This document shows positions 29,101 through 41,100 of a stretch of DNA of 64,000 nucleotides, piece by piece. The DNA is taken from contig NW_019091367.1 in NCBI RefSeq assembly GCF_001949145.1, positions 1,764,596-1,828,595 of the forward strand. Reading direction: 5' to 3'. The DNA comes from Acanthaster planci (taxonomy: Eukaryota; Echinodermata; Asteroidea; Valvatida; Acanthasteridae). Numbering within the stretch: the stretch's first letter is position 1; each line of letters starts with the position of its first letter. Both the position numbers and the translations under genes were made by a program. The notes under the pieces were generated by a model. It did not search any database and had not been told where the DNA came from. It saw only the letters and a list, made by a program, of their open reading frames with translations.

Positions 29101-32100
29101 TGAATTTTTGAAGAATTTTGAAAACGGAAAATCTTGAAAATGAGCCGGCATCTTGTCTTGCTCAAGAAAAATTCACCCGGCAGCAAGTGGTTAAAATGCA
29201 TGAATCCTCTTTTGTGAAACTAGAGAGCAAATGAAATGGCATCTACCCCAAGATTTGTTGGTGAGGATTGCAATGTTTAACCAGTTGTCAATACTAGGAC
29301 TAGTGTGTTTCAAGTTACCTCCTATTCAAGCAATAGTTTATGTGAACAAAAGATAAAAATAAACGTCACGGCATACATAGAAATGACAACCATGACAGAA
29401 AAAGGCTTTTCTCATAGCTGTGGAACCCCAGCTGTTATCTTAGTGGATCCAAAAAGAGAAATCCATATCTCCAGAGATAGCTAAGGAAAGTACAGAAGTT
29501 TTTGTCCTTGCTCGTTGTTTAGATAGCTTGATTGTGCTTAACAGTCCAAGTGGCAATCTGATCATTTTTATCTTGTTGTGTCATTTCATTTCTGCTTTTT
29601 TTCCCACCGGCTTTGGATTGGACAGTCCCAAACTGGTCAGTGCATTGGGAAGGTTATCTTGAAGATTGAACAGCCTGTTTATTTTTGTAAACCCCCGAGA
29701 TGTGGTTGCAGCCTCACTTGCCTGGGAAAGTTGCAAGGACGTCCCTTGTGAAAAGGAAGCACCCATGATGAACAGAATAGAGGCTGGTGCCAAAGTGGGA
29801 TCTTGCATGTTACGAACAGGGTCATGTGATGCTAGAAGATGCGGTTGCTCATATCCGATCTTGATGAATTTGGCATTGGCCACTACCTCTGGTGGACTGA
29901 GTCACTTGTTTTGGCTTCGCTGCCTGAGCACAGAAATGTTATGAACACTCTTTTCCCTGACACATTTTGACCAATACATAGAAAAGTTTGTTTGAGTTCA
30001 AATGACATATGGGTAGTTCCAGAAATTAGGGGTCCATTTTTTTATTCGTGTCCCTGTCACATCTGACATATGATTTTGTAAGTTCAGAACACATTTTCTA
30101 ATTTCCAAGAGTGATGAATTAATGCAAATTACCTGCCAAACAAATAGTAATAGTTTGAAATCAATGTCGGTGATATTTCCATGTCAAATAACAAGGATCA
30201 GTTGTTGCAGGGATACAAAAATGTCACACTTTTGGACCCCTAATTCCTGGAATTACCCATGTAACTTGTGAAAAAAAGGTGGATGCTTGCTGTTGTACTT
30301 CCGGCACAGTTGTTCTCTCGATTTCCTGGAAACAAATTTGTTGTAAATGAAGGATTATTTTTAAGAAAATGGAATTTACCCTGTCCTCCCTATCCCCTAA
30401 TTTACTGGCATAGATTTCCAATTGAATGAGAAAAGCAGTTCAGTTTTGCAGGTCAGTGCTGTTAAAAATTGGAAACAAAGACAGTGGGAAAGGCTTCTCA
30501 TAGAAGTGTTTGAAAATACACAAAAAAACCTTTTGCAAAGGTACATGTAGTGTGTGAAATGGCAGATTTACTAGTACTGACTGTTAATTGATACCTTTCC
30601 TTCTTGCCTAAGTGTGTCTTTGGAGCTGCTTTGCAAGGCTCTCTCTGAGGAAATATTTGTGGCTGCACTTGTACAAGCTTTGAGCCACAGTTAGTTTGGC
30701 TAGCAGATTATCTCCCCAATATTATACTTAAGACCTCCACAAGACCAGACACAAAGCCAGGCTATTCAAACGCCTGAGGGTGAACAGTGACCAAGGAAAG
30801 GTTTTGTAGCAGTTTTGTCATGTTCGTTGGCATTGCTTTTGAATTCAGACTAGAGGTCTTGTGGGATCTCGTGATAGCCTTAAGGGATCTCCAACAGGGC
30901 ATCCCACAGACAAATGTTGTATGATACCAGTATTCAGTCTCTTTGAAAGCCAAATTTTTTTTTTCTCTCATAAGAGGATCATGTTTGAGTGGTTGTGTTG
31001 ATGCAATTTTTCTGTTTCCCCCCCAACAGCGAAAGTGTGATCGCTATTGGCCGGCTAAGGGCATGCCCGAGCGCTACGGGGAATTTGAAGTCACGCTAGA
31101 GACCAAAGAGAAGTACGCCAGCCACATGGTCCGCCACTTCCTGCTGAAGCACAAACACAGGAAGGTAACGCCATTCAAAGAACACAGCTAGGTCACATTG
31201 GGTTGTTGGGTCTGAATGATTTCCTAGTCTGAAACACATACGTGCAAAGATCTGGATTAGGGAAGGGCGCTGTGGGGCTTTGCGCCCCTCGGTAAATTCT
31301 GGCAAAATGAAGGAGAGAGTATAAAGAGGAAAAAAGGAAAAAGCCTGCCAAAATATCATGAACCCGTGCCTTCTGTGAGATTGCAGTATTTGACAAGTCA
31401 GTGCACGGTTTAGACTGTAAATTCTCTGCCATTCCCTATGTAATGCAAGTACAAGGGTTCCTGTGTCCCCCCCTTCCGTCTAGAGTGACACATTTACGGC
31501 ATACATGTAGCTTTCCTCTGAGAATCGAGCTTCATAGCAAGCCAGAGGTTCAAGCCCCACATGGTTTGAAATGTTGTTGGATCTTGAACAGTTAAGTGGT
31601 TTGCCTTTGAAAAGATTCTACTAGGATCAAAACACGAGGCCTTCGGTGAGCTCTCAGCTGAACATACCATATGTCACTCCATAGCAGTTCACAGCAGCTT
31701 TTTCAGTTTTACTTTTTTCAGGTAAAATGGATGCCTTTAAGAAATATTTGTCCAGCATGGCGTTAGCACTAACCCCAACCCCCTAGGGAAGTATTACATA
31801 GCAGTTGTCATAGTGAGAAGCACGCTCAGTGTAAGAAGAGCCATCTGGTCAGTCATCCCCAGTCTCAAACAGCCTCATCAGCTGAGGCTGCCAAACACCA
31901 CAAGATTCAATGGGACCACCTTCCTATTGTCAAAGCATTGGCTCTTAAACTTAAAAGAGCTGTTTTTTCTCTCTTTCTCTCACAGCTGAGGGGGGGGGAT
32001 CCTCCAATTCTTTTGCAATACAGCATTATGTGTAAAGACATTCATTGTGAGTGCATCAGTGAAGTTTAAATGAAAACAACATGAGGTTTTGTTTCCGTGG

Positions 32101-35100
32101 TCATTTATAGTTTGTGGCTTCATGGTGTGGCTGATCTTTCATCTAATTGGTGTCAAAATGATTGCAAGATATCACTGGAAAGCTTTCAAAGATTCTTTGC
32201 CGAACACGGGCCTGTTGCCCGATCCCCCTTCCCCGCTCTTTTGGGGTTGAACGGAAACACCGGCACTGTTGACCGCCGTATGTAACAAGGACTCATTTCC
32301 ATGTACCCACTGGTAGCCAGCTTTCTGACAAAGTCGTAGGGTTAAGATTCAAAACAGGTTTTCACCGTAACTGCTGCCAGATGATTGGGTATTCCATAGG
32401 CTTGGTGCTAGGAATCATGGGAGATTTGGTTCAGGCTAGAAGGTATTGTAGTTGAAGTTCAAGTACCTTCTGCTGATCCCATCCTAATCATCTGAATTAG
32501 CATTCGGTTGACAGGGAAAGCAATTTCAAATTGCCTTTTTGTGAACTTCTGAGTCCTTTAACTTAGCAGTAGAAAGGAAGAGTCTAACAAGAATTTTTTT
32601 TCCCCTGTTTTTTAAAGTCATACAATCCGATCCGATGTGAGTATTCCGGTATTTCGTCATGGGCAGTCGGGCGTCATGCATGTCTGATTCCATGCTGTCT
32701 GTTCGCAACATCTTACCGGCGGCCTCTCACAACTAACAGTGAAAACAACAGGTCTGCCAGACACGATGTCTGGGTCATGCGGGCCTACTTCAATCATAAC
32801 GTCAATACCGCAACAACCCCCTTCCCCATTAAAAAAAACACTCCCTCTGTCGTCAGCATGAATTTTGCGGTAGCTGTGACGTACCTTCATCAATTAGGCC
32901 ATTTCCCTCCCAGACGTTTCAGTGACGCACATTGTCACCATTCCATTCATCACCACCTGTGACCGCCCATCTGGCCTTATTTGCTACCAATTGAAACAAC
33001 ACCAGAAAGAAAGTCCATTTTCATGGATTTGTTGGGCAGAAAACCGTGAAGAAGATTTCTGTACTGTTATAAGAACAATGAACTGGCCTCAAGTTGTGTT
33101 CTTCACATGGCAAGTTAGCTGGTGACCTATTTTTGGCAAGCACATATTTTTGACCTTTGCACTTCATGCAGTTAGCCCAGCTGCATTTAAAAGCAATGAT
33201 TTTTCCTAACACTTAGGCAGTTTTTCCAAGAAACGGCTGAACTTTCTGGTACGCTAAACAGTAAACCATTACCGTGTTTTTCACACTAAAACCTGGGACT
33301 TCAAATCCCCAGTTTTAAAGTAACAGCAGCCAGGGTGGTAACATCCTACAGAGTGGAACCGGAGAACTGCAGGAAGTTGGCATTCAAGCATTCACCAAGG
33401 GGCTTACTCACGATCCAACTTCTGTATTTCAGTCATTCATCATTAAGCTTTCTGTGAAATGTGTTCCTTTAGTGGCATTCTCATGGGCTTTTACACTGTA
33501 CATGTAACATTTTGCTTTGTCTCATTCTTTCCCTGAATTTACTGACTAAATATTTCACTGTTCAAAATCATTTACCTTCATAAGCAAGACATGGATTTGG
33601 ATGAATGCTAAATAACCACAAACATCTTTACAAATAGAAAATCGGTCACGTTTAAAGTACTTTGTTGTATTTTGCTTTGGCTGTCTGTAAGGTTTTTATT
33701 TATCAATTTTACTCATGGCAAGAGGTATGATTGTTTTCAGACCTGGGGCCAATTTCATAGAGCTGCTTAAGCATAAAATCTGCTTAAGCGGGGAAAAACT
33801 TTGCTCAATAAACAAAGGTTACCAGCTCAAACTCTATCTGATTGTTATGCTAACCAAAAAACAGCTAAATACGATCCCAAAACAATACACATAACATGGA
33901 GTTTTGGCTGGTTACCTGATTTATCAAATAAGGTTTCTTCGCGCTTAAGCAAATTTTGTGCTTAAGCAGCTCTATGAAATTGGCCCCAGTATGAAAAACG
34001 AACCTTCTAAAACGTAAAAGAATGAAAATGAAAGGAAGCTTAAAGAAATCAGTATAAAGCCCTGTCTCAAATTTCTTGAAATGATTGAAACTTTGGAAAG
34101 GATGTCAACTATGCATTGAAACCTGTAGGTCTTTCTGTTTAATTAATTTCAGTTGCTGGACTGAAGTGGCAAATTTAAACCTGTGTATTTAAAGAAGTAA
34201 GATTTTTGCATGTCATTTTCACAGTCTTTTACTCATACAGTGAACATGTATCCAAGACACGCAGTAACTGTGTGACAGTTTTTAGTCCGGATGTTGTTGG
34301 GTTGTGGCAACAACCTGTAGTTCGACTGAGGTTGGTAAAAAAAACAAAAGTGCAGCCCTGATGCAACACAGGATAGCGAACAGCGCCACCATGTGTTGAA
34401 TAGTGTCCAGCTCGCCGTGCTTCCCTCTCCACCTTTTTCAAATTTATTTGCTTGGTACTTAAAACAAAATAAATCTCTTTCAAAATTATCAATCTGTAGG
34501 TGATCCACTGATAATATTCAGATAACTCAATATTATGCAGACTCCATAAAGACTAATGAAAGCCATGTTTGATTCAATATTTCGTTCTTTATTCAGAAAG
34601 AACGAAATATTGAATCAAACATGGCTTTCATTAGTCATAGACACATTGAATCAAACATGGCTTTCATTAGTCTTTATGGAGTCTGCATAATATTGAATTA
34701 TCAATCTGCTGTGCGAAACTTTGCCATGAAACATTATTGACTTAGTGCCCAGTAACTCCTGTAAAGTACCGGTAAATTCCAGTTGCCAAGTTCGTAGAAT
34801 TACTTTTACAGTGCTTGTGATTGGAATCAGGCATTGGAATTTTGGGATCAGGCTGCTGCAGGGTTACTTCCATCACTTCCCAGCTCTGTGACCCCGATTC
34901 GAGTCCCATCCAGGCAAACATGTGGAGAAGGATTCCATGGGTTTTCCCAGCAATACTTGTTCAGGTTTTCCTCTCACCTCCAAACTTGAACATTTTTTAT
35001 TTACTTCTTCCGTGGGGTCCCTTGGGGGAACAGTTCATGTGTAACTGGTAGGGATGCCCTGGTGAAATTAAGTGGCAATATTGAATGAATATTTGTTTGG

Positions 35101-38100
35101 TCTTTTCTCTCACTTGCTTCCCACAACATGCAGGATGCTCAAACAGTAGGTTCACTCTGTTCTATTTTGCTGATGTTTGGATGTGTCTGTCTTAGATGTT
35201 GTAATAAGTCCATCACAAGTCTATCACAAGTCATAATTTCAAGTTGACTCACAAGCTATTCAGATGAGCTGTGACAAAGCCATTCTTTTGTAACTGTTAA
35301 TTCACTGTTACTTGTGACCAGACTTGTGACCTTACTCAGGACTTGCAACTGGACTCGCGACCAGACTTGTGACCAGATTCGTGACCAGACTTGCGACCAG
35401 ACTTGCGACCAGACTTGCGACCAGACTTGTGACCAGACTTGCGACCAGACTTGCGACCAGACTTGCGACCAGACTTGTGACCAGACTTGCGACCAGACTT
35501 GCGACCAGACTTTGTGACTGACTTGTGATGGGATTCACTATAGGCTCCACTCCAGCTCTGTCGTCTTGAACCCTATGCATTTCTTTCATTGAATTTATTT
35601 TCAGTGTTTCTAAGTGGTCTCCCCTTAGTAGGTGATAACAAGCAGATGATGGCACTGTGATGGAGCATGATTCACAAATAACTAATCACTGGTTTAAAAT
35701 GCTAAGCTACTATTACCTATTTAAAAGCCTGCTGACAAGTATTCTTAAGAATGCAATGAGTAATCCCAGTGTAATTAAATTACGTATTGCACAGTTGGGG
35801 GATTTCTAGCAGAAAGTGGCACTGTAAGCCTTAACGTTCCTGTCTGTTCTTGTTATATTTCATGCTCTGATGCACTGTGTTAATATTAGTCTGTCTACGG
35901 CACTCTACCTACTCAACCAGTCACTACTTATGCAAATTTCCCAAGGCGCATATTATTCATTCGCTGAAACGATTTGATCACCCGTGGTGCACCCTGACAT
36001 CCCACAATGCAGCGCAGCCTCGCCACCAATCATCCACCTTTTCTCAGCGCCGTAACGTAAGGGACGTGTCTTTCAAGGCATCTTCGATTTATCAAGCTTC
36101 TGTTTTCGCTACATGGTTCTTGGAACTTTACAAATTCCTTATGTTATCAGTTATGGAAAATAAATAAATTTAAAAAAAGAAAGAAAGAAAAAGAAATTCC
36201 TTGTCATAGATATGACCTTGTATTATCATTGCTCGTCCTATCTGTCTTCGATTATACATATATTGTGAGAGTCCATCAGGCTCCCTCCTCAAATGAACAT
36301 GAGCCACTGCCCCACTTTTCCAGGCGGCCGTTACATGCAAATGCGACCTAGGATCCGACATATCTACGATGTGGGCATCCAGACATGATCCACACAGTAG
36401 CACTATCCGGGCCAACTTCCCGGATCGTTGCCCCGGTGAATATGCCATCGGTACACGGACCCAGTTCCGAGTCTCCGTCATGGCCTTCTGGAGCTACTCT
36501 CGCTGCCATTGGTAGGTCCACTTAGGCCACGGTGAAGCAAGTCCTTGCCTTACCTGGTGATCTCTAATGACAGCTACAAGTCTAAACCTGCCAGCGTTCG
36601 AGACTACGTCACTGGGCACCAAGACAGGAACGCACAAGTAACATTTTCCAGGCAGTCTTCCTATCTTTTTCAGTTCTGTCACAGTGAATTCGTCATCGTG
36701 ACGCAGACATACCATTGCGTCTCTGCAGTCCGCATCCTCATGCATCCGAACCTAACGTTCGTCAAGCCGTTGGGATTTTTACACACCCTTTGGCACCCCG
36801 TAATCCGGGCTTTCCTCAGGGGGCCCTGCGGGAGAAATTTTGCACTGCTTCTCACCATGTACAACACTGTGATCAGCAGAATGACCATTCTGTGGGCCCC
36901 AAATATGTGGCTCCACGTGAGCACAGATTCTGCTGTGCGGCCCTGTCATAACACACACTATCCGAACACCGTTCACTTCAAAGTGGGCGTGTCCAAAATC
37001 TTATTACTGTGACTGTTATGAGGTCTGTCAAAAGAAGGCCAGCTGTGAGTCACCTATTTTGTTGCGATAGTGTCGCGAGCTTTCCTTCTGATGCCGCTAA
37101 GCATGATTGAAGCGAAGAGAGAGAATACCGGCAAATTATTTTCATTTCTGAAATGAATACTTTCTGTTGTTAGTTCTTAGCACGATTTCGGGCATCGAAG
37201 TGGTTATTGTCCGCAGAGATCCTTTCCTTGAGCGGAAATTACTAGCAATTTCCTCCAGTCAAGGTTAACATGTACATGTACTAGAATGAGTACTCTTCTC
37301 GGAGTGAGTTGCTATGGACGTTCATTTTGTTATTCATATCACGAACGTCACGCGGCCTGACTCCTCTACGCCGGCCATTTATTTTCAGGTATGCATCAAA
37401 ATTATCATAGCGGCGAGGCCGTGCTGCATTGTGGGAGGTCAGGGTGCACCACGGGTGATCAAATCTTTTCAGCGAGTGAATAATACATGCATGGGAAATT
37501 TGCATATGTAGTGACTGTTTGGGTAGGTATTCCCTAGTAAACCCGACCCACACTTAATGTGGGGAAGGACTTTGGCACATAGAGTGTATAGATTGCATGA
37601 ATCTGTTGTATTCAAATTCAGGGGGGGGGACATCTTTGCATGATGTGGTGATCAGCATTTCCAAGCTCACCACCGGAAAGTTGTGGGTTTAAATCTTGTT
37701 TTTGTCTCTTCTGGCTTTAATTTCAAAATCCTACCTGCTATTCTCCCACCACCAAGGGCTGTAAGTCCAACAAACCTATTGCACTCACTATAAGTTTCTT
37801 GAAATGTGCTACCTCTCAGTATGTTCCTCAAAGTAACTGCTCTGTATAAAGCTTATGTGCCAAGAGAATATTTTTTTTGGTTGGCTTATTCCAGATTGTT
37901 TGAAAGGTGGCTTGTCCCTGTGATGTTTAAAAATGCGTGACTTGTTATCTCTTCTTCCTCTCTGTTTTTGTTTCTCAAGGATGTAAATAATACAGTAGGT
38001 GTCTAAAAGTGTCAGTAAACAATAGATTCCACAGTTCATTTGTAGGAACAAATGGCACAACACAGAAAGAAAAAAAATGAGATGTGTAGGCTGTGGACAG

Positions 38101-41100
38101 AGGAAGTGTTCCGAATGGTCGACCCAAAAGTGATACTGCCAGATTTGATGGGGGCAGAGGTCAACCAATTTATGCAAACTCGACTTTTTTAAGCAACTTT
38201 CTGCTCAGATCTATCGGTAACTGGGAGTGTGCATTGGCTTTGCTTTTCATAACCAGTTTTCACGCTTGTGTGGCTGATGTGGTTTTATAAACATCAAGCC
38301 TTCCTTGAGTCTTCGTAGATGAAAGTGTATATGGTACTCACGTCATTTCCCATTGGTTCTAAACACAAACATAAGGTCCCAGAAGTCTGTAAAGACTGAG
38401 GGTGTATTGAGCTTAAACTTGACCACTAGGCAAGGGCAGTCATGGAGCAAATATCACTCTATGTTCGGGCCCTGGAGTGTTGAAACTTAGGAGGATTTGG
38501 TGAGAAATAAACCTACCGGTATTCTGTACAAATGACTCTGAAAGAATTGTCATTTGACTGATTTAAAAGTTATCTAGTTAAGTGTTTAGCCCTCTTTACA
38601 AACAATTTGTTTTTCTGCTAAAAATATAAGCATCCATAGTTAAAAAAAATACCTTAAACTACATCTTCCCTCTGTCTGTACCTCCCCATTCCTTTCACGT
38701 CTACATTCATAGTTTATGGTGGACAACAATGAAGTAAATGTTGTTTGGCTTGTAAGTTCTGACAACCTCTCTGTTACTTTTAGTACTGGTTTTGTTTTCA
38801 CATTGTGCATGACACATTGTTAGTGGCACATTGATGGTGGATACTCCTTTTTCACATCTTGTGTGCAGTTTAAGAATTCAGGAATACAGGGAAGTTTTGG
38901 AATAAGTCTGACAGTAGTAAAAGCATGATACTATTGTACAGTTTGTAAAAAAAAAATCATTCTGCATTTTCCCCAAAATGTTCTCAAGGCACACTTACTT
39001 AACCGACATGCGTATCAGTGTTCTCTAGCTTTGTTTCATTTTTGAAGCCATCGTAATCAGTACCATTTGGAATTTTCCCCCTGGAATTCTCTTTTTACTT
39101 TGTGACAGAGTGCTTTGGTTATAGAATCGTGTATGTGGACACAAGGTTGCATGCTGTTTAGTGTTAGATTGTCACGTGATCTTTTTGTGTTGTGTACCAT
39201 CTTAAGGAAGTGACTGTTGTACTTTTGTCTCCAAGCAAATTTGAAAGCTAGCTGCCCATTGGTCGATCCACAGCGACAGCAGCTGCTCAGTGTGTGTGTC
39301 TCACGCTCCCTTTGAGCTCAATTTGCTGTCACACCTGTCATTAATTTATCACTTTAAGTTCACAGTGCGATCAGCGCAAGACTGTGAAAACGTTTTGCTC
39401 ATCAAGTTTGCTTGACTTGTTGGCGTGGTTCGTTGACCATGGTTGAACTTAGAGCATCTGCAGTCTGTGTGCTGCTGATCTTTAGCCTTAATATGAACGC
39501 AGTCATGTTCCATTTCACTGCGTTCCACTGGCGTAATTTACGTGTGTATTAGATGGTATTTTGTTCAATATTGTGTTCATATCGGTAGTGATGTGGACAG
39601 ACTTCATGAAACTGTGTTTGAAATTATTTGTTTGGTTTGCCCATTTTTTAAGCGTTTAGAGATCTTGGAAGTCAGCCTTTCGGATGGCAGATTTTACTGA
39701 ATTTTGCTGTGATCTACCTTTTGGGGGTTTCGATTCTTTTCCTAAATGTCCTTAATCTTTAAACAAAGGAATGAAACATTATTTATTTGCCTGTTCTTTG
39801 TAATGCTAAAAGAAACAAGCAATTAATACCCAAGTGAAATTTTTTTCTGTGGCAACCTCATTCGCGCAAACCCTCAGTAGGGTGTATTACATTATACCAA
39901 TGGCCTTTTCCTTTCAAAGAGCACCTCTGAAGAAAACATGTTTCCTCTGATTTTATTGATTTTATCTGTTCAAATAAATATGGAAACATCCAAATCAAAC
40001 GCGGTGTCATCTGTCTTCAGAACTCAACTATAACAAGCTAAAAAGGGCTTTTTTTTTTGGTCTTGCTAAGATGCGAATTCTGAGTGTAGATTGCATCATT
40101 TGGAGAAAATGAGGGAACCCTTTCCCTGTATTCGTAGTGGATAAACCCTTGTGCATACCAAACTGGCTACAAGCAATGGCTACATGCACTGCATTCAAAT
40201 TTGGATGCTTTCATATTTATTTGAACAGATGAAATCAGAGAAAACGTGTTTTCCTCAGAGGTGCTCTTTAAACTTGGTTGGTCTCTTTCATCACGTCATC
40301 AGCAGTGGCCCTAAACTGACAGAAAATCTATCTCTTGTTATTATTTTTTATTAATATTTCTTTCATTGGCATGAAAGCTGTTTTGCTGATAAATATTGTC
40401 ACACTTGAGATGTACATTAAAAAGCACTGCATTTTGTCCATTGTAGGTAATGTAGTCAGGTTACCATTTTGTTTTTATGGAATGTTCAATCACCACAAGG
40501 TCTTCAGCATGAGACTTGAACTCAGAATTTATTCACCTGCACAGTTTTGAAAATTGTGAACAGTGAAAATCGTGGCTGCCACATTAACAGATTTTGTTTT
40601 TGAGATCGCTAGTTTTAAAAAGAAGTTGATGTTGTTCACCCAAAACTGCCCAGAAGTCTTGTGTTCTCTTTCAAATATGCAGAAATAGTCTCATGTAAGC
40701 GTATTTACAGTGATAATTTTTCCCATCCGTTTCTCGTACAATCGTAGCACGGCAAAGCTCCGGAGCGCAGAATCCTCCAGTTTCACTTCACCGATTGGCC
40801 CGACCACGGCGTACCAGCTTACACGTTACCGGTGTTGGCATTCGTCCAGAAATCATCGGTAGCCAATCCAGTCGATGCTGGCCCCATGGTGGTCCACTGC
40901 AGGTATGCAGGAAATCTCTGAGGAGGATTCTACAGCTAAGCCTCAAAATTCTTCCATCGTTTACCTCTTTTGTCCGTGTAAAAGTGAATGTACTCGGTCT
41001 CATAAAAGCCGAAGATTAAAGACGTCAGATAAAAAGTTAGTCTTTAAACTGAAATTCAGTTCTAATTCCTAAACATACAAGGAGAATTTGGCGGTAGCTG

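Larger units (their letters stand above)
28238..31029 (+). other. intron 9 of the receptor
   Basis: Contains a TTAA-flanked MITE (28605-29190), the second MITE copy (30010-30259) and a foldback copy (30725-30895), so roughly a third of the intron is mobile DNA. Confidence 0.65.
31165..40747 (+). other. intron 10 of the receptor (9.6 kb), element-rich
   Basis: Largest intron. Holds a MITE (33743-33989), a nested foldback (34524-34697), a SINE (34845-35090), the expanded minisatellite foldback (35198-35545), a long-TIR element (35901-37531) and another MITE (39912-40271). No exon recognised; D1 is continuous across it. Confidence 0.7.

Noticed and set aside
34800-35090. Coding exon in intron 10
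   Set aside because: The open frame coincides with a SINE-like sequence with a B box; no consistent splice sites or domain.
35314-35517. Open frame encoding CDQT repeats (and SLVA on the other strand)
   Set aside because: It is a direct translation of a 12-bp minisatellite, open in several frames on both strands, with no splice or start evidence.
36545-37012. 155-residue plus-strand frame inside the long-TIR element
   Set aside because: Overlaps a broken minus-strand frame; no motif recognised and composition explains the openness.
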